Part shown: in pieces, positions 47,274-55,793 of the stretch
How positions within the stretch are numbered: position 1 is the first letter of the stretch
Layout of the letters: each line of letters begins with the position of its first letter
Assembly: GCA_023481175.1 (NCBI GenBank)
Contig: JAMCWM010000015.1
Span: forward strand, 48,801-112,800
Source: Nitrospirota bacterium
Lineage (GTDB): Bacteria > Nitrospirota > Leptospirillia > Leptospirillales > Leptospirillaceae
Length of the DNA stretch: 64,000 nt
Direction of reading: 5' to 3'
Made by a program: the position numbers and the translations under genes
Notes under the pieces: generated by a model
The model's database searches: none
Told to the model about the DNA's origin: nothing
What the model saw: the letters and a program-made list of their open reading frames with translations, nothing else

Positions 47274-47915
47274 CTAGGCCTTCGAGAAGACCGACCGGAT
47301 CAGCTGGCTCATCCGGTCGGACCGGCCGACAACGATCCCCAGAAATTTTTTCAGAAGATTGCCGGAGGCGACATCCTTCATATGGGACACGCTCTGCTCG
47401 ATCTTCTCCGAAAAGTCCTGCATTTCTCCGATCCGGCGCTGGACGTCCTCGATGCTCTCCCGCATGGCGCCGAGTTCGGATCCGATCGACTCCACCGTCT
47501 TCGAAATCTCCTCGACGGACTTTCGCGTCCGGTCTGAAAGCTTCTTGATCTCCTCCGCCACCACGGCGAACCCGCGGCCCGCTTCCTTGGCGTGGGCCGC
47601 CTCGATCGCGGCGTTGATCGACAGGAGGTTCACCTGGGTCGAGATCTCCCGGATCTCGAGCCCGATGCTGGAAATCCGCTCGAGAACCGTCTGGAAACGT
47701 TCAAGGTTGGCGATCGACTCCTGTCCTTTCCGGATCATGGTCGAGACATCGATCCGCTCCATCCTCGTCCGGAGGATGTCGGTCATGGACCCGATGTCCC
47801 GGTCGTGCATCCGGTTGATTTCCTCAAGCTGGACAATGTAGTTCCTCACAAAAACAAGATCCGCCTGAAGCTCGCCCAGCGCGAGACGCTCCTTTTCGCA
47901 CATTCCGTCACCCAT
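47274..47915 (-). CDS. Short soluble chemoreceptor signalling protein
   Basis: This 213-residue protein has no membrane helix and almost no sensor domain. After ~60 residues of coiled coil it contains an MCP hairpin tip, [20 protein letters not shown], and then [16 protein letters not shown]. It lacks a ligand-binding module, so it must get its signal from a partner. The adjacent ODP-type oxygen-binding gene is the obvious candidate. The start chosen follows GGGAGGGG; an in-frame start ten codons upstream has none. Confidence 0.85.
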   Translation of the reverse strand: MGDGMCEKERLALGELQADLVFVRNYIVQLEEINRMHDRDIGSMTDILRTRMERIDVSTMIRKGQESIANLERFQTVLERISSIGLEIREISTQVNLLSINAAIEAAHAKEAGRGFAVVAEEIKKLSDRTRKSVEEISKTVESIGSELGAMRESIEDVQRRIGEMQDFSEKIEQSVSHMKDVASGNLLKKFLGIVVGRSDRMSQLIRSVFSKA

Positions 47916-47965
47916 GGTGCCCCTCCCTGTCGGTCCTTCCGTCAACGGTCTGTCTCAGCGGAATC

Positions 47966-48715
47966 TCAGGTGAAGATGTTCGCATCGAAGCCGACTCGCG
48001 CCTTCCCGATCCACTCCAGAAACATCCGGGCTTCTTTTTCCTTGAAAATCGATCCGTGCTGGGGACAGATCATCCGGATCGGAAGGTTCCGGATCTTTCC
48101 AAGCCAGTATTCGATCGCCCGCGAGGTGGCCACATAGCGGACATGAAATCCTTCCATATGCCGGACATGGTCCTCGAAGTTTTCCACATAAAGGGGCGTT
48201 TCACCCTTGGGATAGATCGCCGCGCCCAGGTCTCCCGTGAAGAGGATTCCCGACGCATGGTCGAAGACGTGGAAGTTCCCGGGAGAGTGGAGAAAGTGGG
48301 CCGGGATGAAATCCAGACGGTTGCCGGAGGGAAGGGCCAGGGACCCGCCCCCGTCCGGGATCCCTTCGATCCGGTCCAGGGCCGTCACTCCGTAGTGCAG
48401 GAGAAAGCGGATCCAGAGCGCCGAGACGTGGACACGGGCCGGGGTCATGTCCATCCAGGACGCGAGTCCGCCCCCCACGTCGGGATCCTGGTGACAGAGG
48501 AAGATGTGGTCGATCTTCTCCGGATCCACGAACTCGCTCATGTTCACGACGACCCGGGAGAAGACTCCGAACCCCCCGGGATCGAGCAGGGTCCCCCGGC
48601 CGTTGTCGACGATCAGGTACTGATTCGTCTGCACCCCCTCCTCGAGGCCGGTCTCGTCGCGGCCGAGCCAGACGAATTTGTGGTTGGGGGAATCAAAGAC
48701 GATCTCCGATGCCAT
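47966..48715 (-). CDS. ODP-type diiron oxygen/redox sensor (metallo-beta-lactamase fold)
   Basis: This 249-residue protein is the metallo-beta-lactamase half of a flavodiiron protein without the flavodoxin domain. Metal ligand motifs are visible: HQDPDVGGG (HxDxD in place of HxExD), AHFLHSPGNFHVFD, LFTGDLGAA and a late His in ICPQHGSIF. Stand-alone proteins of this kind (ODP) are known as oxygen-binding diiron sensors in bacterial chemotaxis. The genes on both sides encode chemoreceptor signalling proteins on the same strand, which supports an aerotaxis role. Confidence 0.82.
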   Translation of the reverse strand: MASEIVFDSPNHKFVWLGRDETGLEEGVQTNQYLIVDNGRGTLLDPGGFGVFSRVVVNMSEFVDPEKIDHIFLCHQDPDVGGGLASWMDMTPARVHVSALWIRFLLHYGVTALDRIEGIPDGGGSLALPSGNRLDFIPAHFLHSPGNFHVFDHASGILFTGDLGAAIYPKGETPLYVENFEDHVRHMEGFHVRYVATSRAIEYWLGKIRNLPIRMICPQHGSIFKEKEARMFLEWIGKARVGFDANIFT

Positions 48716-48778
48716 CGCACCTCCTCCTCGATGTTGACCGACGCCCGATCCGAAAGGACTTCTCTGAATGGATCCGGG

Positions 48779-49966
48779 TCAGTGTCCTTTTGTCACCTTT
48801 TTGAGATTCCCGTTGAGTTCGGCCACCAATGAATCGAGTTGCCCCCGGACGGCCGACACATTGCGGGACTGCTTTTCCGTCACCCCCACGATGCCCTTGA
48901 GGGTCTCGGAGAGAATCGACGCATGATCGACGATCGAGGCGAAGACCGTTCCCACCCCCTGGGCCTTTTTCTGGCTTTCCTCGACCTTTCCGAGGGTTCC
49001 ACGGATGAGCGTCGCCGTGCGGGTCGTCTCCCCCTGGGTCTCCCGGATGGTCGAGCCGATCTCCTTGGTGGCCCGGATGGTCCGTTCCGCGAGTTTTCTC
49101 ACTTCGTCGGCCACCACCGCGAACCCCCGCCCCTGCTCCCCGGCCCGCGCCGCCTCGATCGCGGCGTTCAAGGCCAGAAGATTCGTCTGGCTCGCGATGT
49201 CGTCGATCACCTCGACCACCTTTCCGATCTCCTGGCTCCGGGTGTTGAGCCCGTTCACGACCTCGGCAAGGGCGCGCATCGCCTCTCCCGCCTCCAGGAC
49301 CTGGGAGAGGAGCGCTTCGAGGGTCTGGCGTCCCGCCTCTCCTTCGGAGCGCGTCTTCTGCGACTCGGCCGCCACCTTGCCGGTCGCCGCCACGATTTCC
49401 CGGATGCCGGAATCGAGCTCCCCCATCGCCGTGGAAAGGACCTGGGAGGAACGGCTCTGAGATTCAACCGAATTCTCGAGCATCTTGTCGGCCGTAACGT
49501 CCCGGAAGAGGGTCATGAATCCCAGGGGCCTCCCGGACACGGGATCCGAGAGCGCCTCGGTCGTGGAGAGAAGGGAGATCCCTCCGATCTCCATCACCTG
49601 GTTTCGCCTGACCTCTCCCGGGCGAAGCCCTTCGAGAATCTTCCGGATCCGGTCCGGATCCTTGTGGAACCGGTGAATGGAGCCGTCCATCACCTCGGAG
49701 GAGGAGACGCCGAAGGAGCGCTTCATTTCTTCCTCCATGGCGGAGACGATCGACTTCATGGCCTGGTTCATGTAGAGAATCCGATTTCCCGTGCGGCCGC
49801 TTCCCGTCTCCGTCGACGCGATCGCGATCCCCAGATCGGGGACCGCGTCCAGAATCTTCCGGAGGATCCTGGGGTCGTTTAGAAAATCCTTCTCGGAACC
49901 CTCTGAAACTGAGACCGCCTGCTTCTGCCCTTCCTCGCGACGACTGCCTCCCCCAAACAAACTCAT
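48779..49966 (-). CDS. Soluble PAS-type methyl-accepting chemotaxis protein
   Basis: This 395-residue cytosolic chemoreceptor has a PAS-like N-terminal domain (residues ~25-165: [13 protein letters not shown] to [17 protein letters not shown]). A signalling coiled coil follows with the intact tip [20 protein letters not shown] and [13 protein letters not shown]. Without membrane helices it must sense an internal cue, perhaps redox or energy state. It is the first gene of the minus-strand chemotaxis block, with promoter-like sequences upstream at 50014-50054. Confidence 0.92.
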   Translation of the reverse strand: MSLFGGGSRREEGQKQAVSVSEGSEKDFLNDPRILRKILDAVPDLGIAIASTETGSGRTGNRILYMNQAMKSIVSAMEEEMKRSFGVSSSEVMDGSIHRFHKDPDRIRKILEGLRPGEVRRNQVMEIGGISLLSTTEALSDPVSGRPLGFMTLFRDVTADKMLENSVESQSRSSQVLSTAMGELDSGIREIVAATGKVAAESQKTRSEGEAGRQTLEALLSQVLEAGEAMRALAEVVNGLNTRSQEIGKVVEVIDDIASQTNLLALNAAIEAARAGEQGRGFAVVADEVRKLAERTIRATKEIGSTIRETQGETTRTATLIRGTLGKVEESQKKAQGVGTVFASIVDHASILSETLKGIVGVTEKQSRNVSAVRGQLDSLVAELNGNLKKVTKGH

Positions 49967-50013
49967 GGAACTCCTCCGGAAGTGATGAATTGTTAGGAGC
50001 CGGAAACGCTCAC

Positions 50014-50054
50014 CATGATACTCTTATCGGGACTTTTTTCAAAAGCTGAACATG
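50014..50054 (-). promoter_or_regulatory. Promoter region of the chemotaxis block
   Basis: On the minus strand two overlapping signals occur: TTGAAA-16-TATCAT, a sigma-70 pattern, and TTCAGCTT-11-CCCGATAA, which resembles the flagellar sigma-28 consensus at 5/8 and 7/8 positions. Either could drive the PAS-MCP gene. Confidence 0.45.
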
Positions 50055-50214
50055 AGCCACGGGTTATAGGGATTGAGGATGCGGGGGAGGGATCTCGGAT
50101 GTCCAAATGAAAAAGGGAGAGGCCCGGGAAAACCTCTGATTTTCCTGTGAAGGGCCGGAGTCCCAGGCGACCGGAATGACTCCTGCGGAAAAATGCCGCG
50201 CAAGAGGCCTCGCC

Positions 50215-51012
50215 TCAGACGATCACCGGCTCGAAGCTGGCCAGGATCTGGACAAGACCCGGGATCCGCTCCTTGGCCCACAACCGTCCTCCACGGACAT
50301 CCAGTCCCTTGAGAAGATGCAGTTCCCGCAACCGTCCCGGAGGGTCGAGCCGATCGAGGATCTCCCGGCCGACCTCCGGAAGGAAGCTCCAGTCCGGGAT
50401 CTCCCGCTCAAGGACACTTTTCATGATTCGTTCCGTCCAGCGCGGAATGAGGGGATCTTCCTGCCCTTTGGCCATCTCGAGGGGATTCTGGGACCAGACC
50501 CCCGACACAAGCAGGAGGAGCCTTTTCAAACCGTTGCTTTCGAGCTTCCTGAGGGATTCCCCCAGAAGAGAGGCCTGCCTGACCCCCGAGAGTGACTGGG
50601 AGACCGGAACGACAGGGGTCACCCCTTCCGGGAGGAGAAAGAAAAGGGGCACCGAGATCGCATGGTCCACGCCATGGATTCCTTCGGCGATGGAGATCCC
50701 CCGTGTGCGGGCGGAAGCCATCATACATCGTGCCAGGACAGGGTCTCCCGGAGGGTCGTACTGGTAATGATGGCCGAATCCGGCAAAGTCACGGGAGGAG
50801 CAGTGCTCGGGGGCGGCATCGACAAGGGTCACATGGCGGGTTTGCCACCCCGGCGTATAGGCAATGACCGCGGAAAAGGGTTCGGACGAGCGGGAGAAAA
50901 GCTCTTGCCGCAACTTCACGAACCCTCCCAGCATCTCCCGATCGGATCCAGCCTTCCAGGAGGACAGGAGATCCGGGCTGTGCGGCGCCATCACCGGCCA
51001 AATCTCCATCAT
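50215..51012 (-). CDS. LigB/DODA-type extradiol dioxygenase-like protein
   Basis: This 265-residue protein has the layout of LigB-type class III dioxygenases: an N-terminal MAPHSPDLL His, a central FGHHYQYDPPGDPVLA segment and the characteristic IHGVDHAISVPLFFLL motif. These supply the His and acid ligands of a non-heme iron site. Close relatives include the MEMO/AMMECR1-B group, for which ring cleavage is not established, so the reaction is uncertain. The ATG overlaps the stop of the Rsm22-like gene (ATGA). Confidence 0.72.
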   Translation of the reverse strand: MMEIWPVMAPHSPDLLSSWKAGSDREMLGGFVKLRQELFSRSSEPFSAVIAYTPGWQTRHVTLVDAAPEHCSSRDFAGFGHHYQYDPPGDPVLARCMMASARTRGISIAEGIHGVDHAISVPLFFLLPEGVTPVVPVSQSLSGVRQASLLGESLRKLESNGLKRLLLLVSGVWSQNPLEMAKGQEDPLIPRWTERIMKSVLEREIPDWSFLPEVGREILDRLDPPGRLRELHLLKGLDVRGGRLWAKERIPGLVQILASFEPVIV

Positions 51013-52139
51013 CCCTCCTCCGTCTGGGCATTCCAGGGGGCTCCGTCCGGACGTCGGACCCCGACTACGGGACGTCCGGCCGGCCACTCCACGAACGGTC
51101 CCTCCGGGCTCGCCGGAAGGTTTTCCCCGATCCTCGGGTCAATGAGGGTGTCACCGCGTCTCAACCGGCCGAAGGACTTCGTGTCCCTGTCCCGGTTCCG
51201 GTTCAGGAGACGCAGGCGAATGAGGGATCTCCCGTCGCAGAACAGCCCCCACGACAACCCTTTTTCCTTGTGAAGCGGGGAAACGAGACGCAAGGTAGGC
51301 CTGCTGTCCCCCTCGACCCTGCCCTCCCTCCGGGAAAGGAGCAAATAGGTCATCTTCAGGGAATCCTTGACGTGGCCCAGAGAGGCCGCGGTTCGGGTGA
51401 GGGCGGACGAAAAGGCCATCGGTCTGTCCTCGTGGCACCAGTCTCCCGGATCGTCGAGGGCCGGACAAGGGCCTCTCCGGTCGTTCGGACAGGGAGCGTC
51501 CACGCGAAGGTCCGGAAAGAGTATCATAAGATCGTCCCCAAGAGAGAGCAGGGAACGGGATGAGCGTTTGTCCGCCGGCTCGACGAGGACCATCATCCCT
51601 CCCGGAGACAGTCGGGTGAAAAGGGTGGCGAGCAGTTCACGGAACTCCGGCAGACGCGCTTCATTTTCCGCCAGAAGGTTGGCCATAGAGAGAAGATCGA
51701 TCCCCCCCTCCACTTCTTTGAGGAGCTCCTTTGTCTCCGGAAGGAGGGCCGGAAGGAGACGAAGGCGGATGGGGCCGGAAGGACTCCACAGATCCGAAAA
51801 GTCCTGGAGGACGGCCATGGAGCGGTCGACGCACAGAAGATCGATCCCTGCCGCGTTCTCTGGAAGAAAACCCTCCGAAAGCCCACGGACAAACTCCCCG
51901 GTTCCGGTTCCGAGGTCGACCATCGACAGGCGCTTTTTTCCTTCAAAAGCCAGGAGGTTCCTGTTCCTGATCTCCCGGGAAATCGCAGCTCCCTTTTCGA
52001 AGCCCACCGTTCCGAAATACTCCCCGTAGGCCTTGCGGGATTCGGGATCGTCCATATACCCGGCGTCGAGGGTTCTTTGGGTGAATCCACGTGACAGCGC
52101 CTCGAGAACGGCCACCTTTCGACTCTTTTTGTTTCTCAT
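51009..52139 (-). CDS. Rsm22/METTL17-like methyltransferase-fold protein
   Basis: The 376-residue product has a Rossmann methyltransferase core with SAM motif VDLGTGTGEFV (about residue 73). A C-terminal cysteine cluster, CPNDRRGPCPALDDPGDWCH, is the signature of Rsm22/METTL17, which assist small-subunit ribosome assembly. In METTL17 these cysteines bind an iron-sulfur cluster. The methyltransferase activity itself is doubtful in the family. It is translationally coupled to the downstream LigB-like gene. Confidence 0.78.
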   Translation of the reverse strand: MRNKKSRKVAVLEALSRGFTQRTLDAGYMDDPESRKAYGEYFGTVGFEKGAAISREIRNRNLLAFEGKKRLSMVDLGTGTGEFVRGLSEGFLPENAAGIDLLCVDRSMAVLQDFSDLWSPSGPIRLRLLPALLPETKELLKEVEGGIDLLSMANLLAENEARLPEFRELLATLFTRLSPGGMMVLVEPADKRSSRSLLSLGDDLMILFPDLRVDAPCPNDRRGPCPALDDPGDWCHEDRPMAFSSALTRTAASLGHVKDSLKMTYLLLSRREGRVEGDSRPTLRLVSPLHKEKGLSWGLFCDGRSLIRLRLLNRNRDRDTKSFGRLRRGDTLIDPRIGENLPASPEGPFVEWPAGRPVVGVRRPDGAPWNAQTEEG

Positions 52140-52146
52140 CGCCCTC

Positions 52147-52155
52147 TGCTACAAT
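52147..52155 (+). promoter_or_regulatory. Extended -10 promoter for hisS
   Basis: TGCTACAAT is an extended -10 element 80 bases ahead of the hisS ATG. A terminator-like hairpin lies between it and the gene. Confidence 0.45.
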
Positions 52156-52176
52156 AAATTTTTGACAATCACGACC

Positions 52177-52204
52177 GGGCCGGCAAAAAACCACGGCCCT
52201 TTTT
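52177..52204 (+). terminator. Terminator-like hairpin in the hisS leader
   Basis: GGGCCG (52177-52182) pairs with CGGCCC (52194-52199), followed directly by TTTTT. It lies between the hisS promoter candidate and its start codon, so it could act as an attenuator. Confidence 0.55.
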
Positions 52205-52236
52205 CCTCTCATTTCCTACCACAAGATTGGATTCGA

Positions 52237-53523
52237 ATGAAATATCAAGCTCCCCGTGGCGTGAAAGATCTCCTCCCCCCCGAATCCGAATTGTTCCGCC
52301 TTCTGGAAGACGAAGTCCGAGAGGTCTTCGGCCGTTCCGGGTTCAGGGAAATCCGGCTTCCCCTTTTCGAGTCCGCCGACCTTTTCGCCCGATCGATCGG
52401 CGAGTCGACCGATATTGTGGAAAAGGAGATGTACCTGTTTTCCGGAAAAGGCGGAGAGTCTCTGGCTCTCAGACCGGAGGGGACTGCCTCCCTGATCCGG
52501 GCGGCGATCGAACACCGGCTGGCGGAGCCGGGACGTCTGGAAAGACTTTTCTACCAGGGTCCGATGTTCAGACACGAACGTCCCCAGGCCGGACGCCTGC
52601 GGCAGTTCCATCAGGCCGGAGCGGAAATTCTTGGCTCGTCGGACCCTGACGACGATGTGGATCTGATTGCCACGGTCAGCCGCCATGCGGGGATATCAAG
52701 GGTCCCGGCCTCCCGTCTTCTCATCAACAGCATGGGTTGCCCCGAATGCCGTCCTGGCTACCGGGAAATCCTGGTCGATTACCTCGAAAAGAACCACGAC
52801 CTTTTGTGCGAGACATGCCGTCGCCGCACAAAGACCAACCCCCTCAGGGTTCTCGACTGCAAAATTCCTTCCTGCCAGCCGGTGCTCGAGTCTGCCCCCC
52901 ACCTGGTGGAATTTCTCTGCCCGGCCTCCAGAAGCCATTTCGACAGGGTCTGCCGGGGTCTTGAAGGGGAGGGCATCTCCTTCACCGTGAGCCACAGACT
53001 CGTCAGAGGGCTGGACTACTATACCGAAACGGCATTCGAGTGGGTTTCTGACGCATTGGGAGCTCAGTCAACGTGGGCGGCCGGCGGTCGCTACAACGGG
53101 CTTGTCCGTCACCTCGGGGGTGGCGATGTTCCGGGGGTCGGGTTGGCCATCGGAATCGAAAGACTCTTCCTGCTCAGGGAACTTGCCGGAACGCTCCCCC
53201 AAAAAGCCGGAGCGGCCGTCCATCTGGCGGTCCATCCCCTCGAGGAGGCGGCAAGGCCTTATGCCCACAGGATTCTCGCTTCGCTCAGAGACAATGGGAT
53301 CTCGGCGGTCGGCATTTTCGGTCAGACCCGTCTCAAAAAGGCCTTCCTCCAGGCGGAGAGGGAAGGAGCCCTCTTTATCGGGCTCCTGGGAGGCGACGAG
53401 CTGTCGACCGGGACAATCACGATCAAGCATCTGGCGACGGGAATCCAGAAGTCCCTGCCGACATTCCCTCCCGAGAACCTGGCCAAGGCCCTTCGAGAGC
53501 CTTGGACCCCGGATCCGGTCTAG
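52237..53523 (+). CDS. hisS: Histidyl-tRNA synthetase
   Basis: This class II synthetase is 428 residues long. Motifs are clear: GVKDLLPPES at the start, motif 2 region FRHERPQAGRLRQFHQAG, the histidine-binding peptide LVRGLDYYTETAFEW and motif 3 GVGLAIGIERL. The insertion carries CPECRPGYRE, CETC and NPLRVLDCKIPSC, a cysteine-rich variant seen in many bacteria. The C-terminal anticodon-binding domain is complete. ATG at 52237 fits the start MKYQAPRG; the frame is open further upstream into the promoter. It converges with ccoG, overlapping by four bases. Confidence 0.96.
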   Translation: MKYQAPRGVKDLLPPESELFRLLEDEVREVFGRSGFREIRLPLFESADLFARSIGESTDIVEKEMYLFSGKGGESLALRPEGTASLIRAAIEHRLAEPGRLERLFYQGPMFRHERPQAGRLRQFHQAGAEILGSSDPDDDVDLIATVSRHAGISRVPASRLLINSMGCPECRPGYREILVDYLEKNHDLLCETCRRRTKTNPLRVLDCKIPSCQPVLESAPHLVEFLCPASRSHFDRVCRGLEGEGISFTVSHRLVRGLDYYTETAFEWVSDALGAQSTWAAGGRYNGLVRHLGGGDVPGVGLAIGIERLFLLRELAGTLPQKAGAAVHLAVHPLEEAARPYAHRILASLRDNGISAVGIFGQTRLKKAFLQAEREGALFIGLLGGDELSTGTITIKHLATGIQKSLPTFPPENLAKALREPWTPDPV

Positions 53524-54848
53524 GACTTCCCGCCCAGAAGATACACCGTCGCCGCCTGACTGTACTGTCCGGGGTTGGGTGTTCGGGCATTCACGGTCAC
53601 AGTGAAATTGTGCAGACCGGGAGGGAGATCCCGCCCGGAGTTCACGGTGAAATAAATTTTCCGGTGCTCTCCGGGCGGAATGGCGACCTTCGTCGTTTCG
53701 AAGGCGACGCGATCGGAGGGCAATCCGGATTGGGCGATGGTGAACTGTTCAGGCCTGGGGGTCTTGTTGTAAAGTCCCACCTCGAACTGGTCCAGTCGAC
53801 CGGGGACCTGACTGACCGTCACATGATAGGGGGAATAGGTCACAATCCCGTAGATAAAGAGAGCCAGTGGAAAGAGACTTCCGATCCCGGCCACGACAAA
53901 ACGGACGGTGCCCGGAGAAAGCTTCCGCCCCTTCATGGCCCCGTCCGTATCAACATAGACCCCGTTCTTGTGAAAGGTCAGCAAGGACGGAAGGCCCCTC
54001 TTGGCCGAATAGTCTTCGCAGGCCACCACGCATTCACCGCAATTGATGCACCTCGAATAGTTTTTCGTATCCCTCGGGTCGATATCGATAAAGCAGGATT
54101 TGACACACAGATTGCACCCGGTGCACTCGTTTCGGCGTTTGTGGTCAAAGGCCACCTTCAGTGTGTCGTCCGTCTTGAACATGTGCTGCCAGAGAGGGTA
54201 GGGGCAGACCCATTTGCACCAGTAGTGCCGGACGAGGAGAAGATTGAGAAACATCACTCCCCCGATTCCGAAGATCAGCCAGTAGGCGGTATGGTTGCGG
54301 CCCGTGACGAGATCCTGATAGAGAGTCTTCGGAGGGATCACATAGGCCGTTATGATCACCGACACGACGAGGGAAAACAGGGTCACGCCCGCCAGGAAGA
54401 TCGACCACTGGACTCCCTTCCTGAAAAAAGAAACCTTCCGGATCCGAGGGGCGGAAAGAGAGACCTCTCCGATCCCGGGCCCAAGCGTTGCGGACCCGAA
54501 GGCCAGCTTGGCCAACCCGTTCGTCCACTCGGCAAAGGTGTTCTGAATGCAGGCCCAACCGCAATAGACCATCCCGAGGACGGCATAGACAGCCGTCATG
54601 GCTGTGATCACAAAAAGCCAGAAAGGAAGGATCAAAAAGAAATCGCTCCACCATACCTGGTATCCGAACAAAACGAACCGTCCGGTCGAAAGGTCGATAT
54701 GAAAGATACCGGTAAATGGCAGGGTGATCAGGAGCAGGATGACAGCGATCTGTACGGCGTAACGAATATGGGTGACCCGGATTTTTTGGGTTTTGACTGG
54801 CTGAGTGCCGATTTTCGGCATCGGTATGAGAGGTTGCGTCTGTTCCAT
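53520..54848 (-). CDS. ccoG: CcoG/FixG-type cytochrome oxidase accessory protein
   Basis: CcoG is a membrane 4Fe-4S protein that reduces copper for insertion into cbb3 oxidases. The 442-residue protein has about five membrane segments, a CGWAC motif (about residue 95), CKWVCPY, and two ferredoxin-like clusters: CTGCNLCVKSCFIDIDPR and CINCGECVVACED. A C-terminal immunoglobulin-like domain (FixG_C; residues ~335-442) is in the periplasm. It is the last gene of the minus-strand respiratory unit and implies that a copper-bearing oxidase-type complex is assembled. Confidence 0.95.
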   Translation of the reverse strand: MEQTQPLIPMPKIGTQPVKTQKIRVTHIRYAVQIAVILLLITLPFTGIFHIDLSTGRFVLFGYQVWWSDFFLILPFWLFVITAMTAVYAVLGMVYCGWACIQNTFAEWTNGLAKLAFGSATLGPGIGEVSLSAPRIRKVSFFRKGVQWSIFLAGVTLFSLVVSVIITAYVIPPKTLYQDLVTGRNHTAYWLIFGIGGVMFLNLLLVRHYWCKWVCPYPLWQHMFKTDDTLKVAFDHKRRNECTGCNLCVKSCFIDIDPRDTKNYSRCINCGECVVACEDYSAKRGLPSLLTFHKNGVYVDTDGAMKGRKLSPGTVRFVVAGIGSLFPLALFIYGIVTYSPYHVTVSQVPGRLDQFEVGLYNKTPRPEQFTIAQSGLPSDRVAFETTKVAIPPGEHRKIYFTVNSGRDLPPGLHNFTVTVNARTPNPGQYSQAATVYLLGGKS

Positions 54849-54896
54849 GGAATGAGGGCTCCCGTTCCTTGAGTGAATGAGCCGCCCCCGGAGTTC

Positions 54897-55172
54897 CTAC
54901 TCCTCGGAATCTTCGTCCCGTGGTCCCTTGCCGTGTCCCGTCTGCTCCAGCTCCCGCTTGAAATACCAGGAAATTCCAAGATAGAGAAAGACGGGGACCA
55001 GGACCCCCAGCAAAAAGAAAAGGTAGGCAAACCAGGGAAGTCCCAGAGTAACGTGAACATACCGGGGAAGGTAGGCCCAGGACAAATCCGGTAGGCCTAC
55101 GATCCCCAATCCCCATATTGCCCCCAGGAGAAGGGGTTTGTAAAGTCTTGTCAAAAGACGGCCGCTTTTCAA
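54897..55172 (-). CDS. Small two-helix membrane protein in the oxidase-like operon
   Basis: This 91-residue protein has two hydrophobic segments (about residues 14-34 and 46-70) and an acidic C-terminal tail. I do not recognise a family. Its start overlaps the end of the second oxidase-like fragment gene, so translation is coupled. Position suggests a small structural subunit of the membrane complex. Confidence 0.75.
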   Translation of the reverse strand: MKSGRLLTRLYKPLLLGAIWGLGIVGLPDLSWAYLPRYVHVTLGLPWFAYLFFLLGVLVPVFLYLGISWYFKRELEQTGHGKGPRDEDSEE

Positions 55173-55771
55173 TGATTTCCCGACTGGCGGAGCGTTCCGG
55201 CCGATGGCGACATGCCAGGCATGATTCCGGCGGGAGTCTCTTCGCGCTCGCTGGCCGGGAGTTGACGCCGTCCCTTGGCCACCTGGACCGTCATGTAGAT
55301 GTTATAGGCAAAGATGATATTGGCCAGAAGGACGAAAAGGCCGAAGATCCCGACCATTTCCATGTAAGGGGCTTCCACGGGCTTGATATCGGCCACATTT
55401 CCGTGGAGAAGGATCATTCCGCCCTTGTATCCGGCGATGCAAAAGGCGAGGACCATTCCGACGAGACTGATGTTGTGCATCCAGAAATGAATTTTCAGAA
55501 GTCGGTAGCTGTAAAGAGGACCATTGAATATCTTCGGGACAATAAAATACATCGAACCGAAGATCGCCATTTCGACCCACCCCAGAAGATTGATATGGGT
55601 GTGTCCGAGCACGATCAGATCGGAGGGGCCCCCTGCGCCGGCCTGGACGAAGTTCCGAAAGGTTTCCACCCCGCCCATCACCGCACCCCAGGAAAAGCCG
55701 ATAATCGCGTACAGGAGACAGGCGTAGTAAAACTTCATGATGTAATCCTTGATCTTTTCATCCCTCGTCAT
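55169..55771 (-). CDS. Short heme-copper-oxidase subunit I-like protein B
   Basis: The 200-residue product resembles only the first third of CcoN/NorB-type subunit I. About five membrane helices are visible, with the helix II motif GHTHINLLGWVEMAIFGSMY and the following IHFWMHNISLVGM. The histidine at 57 or 59 matches the position of the low-spin heme ligand. The helices that hold CuB and the high-spin heme are absent, so it cannot reduce oxygen alone. Protein A at 56930-57505 shares the HxHINL motif and is a likely paralog. The start follows GGAGG. Confidence 0.8.
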   Translation of the reverse strand: MTRDEKIKDYIMKFYYACLLYAIIGFSWGAVMGGVETFRNFVQAGAGGPSDLIVLGHTHINLLGWVEMAIFGSMYFIVPKIFNGPLYSYRLLKIHFWMHNISLVGMVLAFCIAGYKGGMILLHGNVADIKPVEAPYMEMVGIFGLFVLLANIIFAYNIYMTVQVAKGRRQLPASEREETPAGIMPGMSPSAGTLRQSGNH

Positions 55772-55793
55772 GACAGACTCCTCCACCGTTCAT

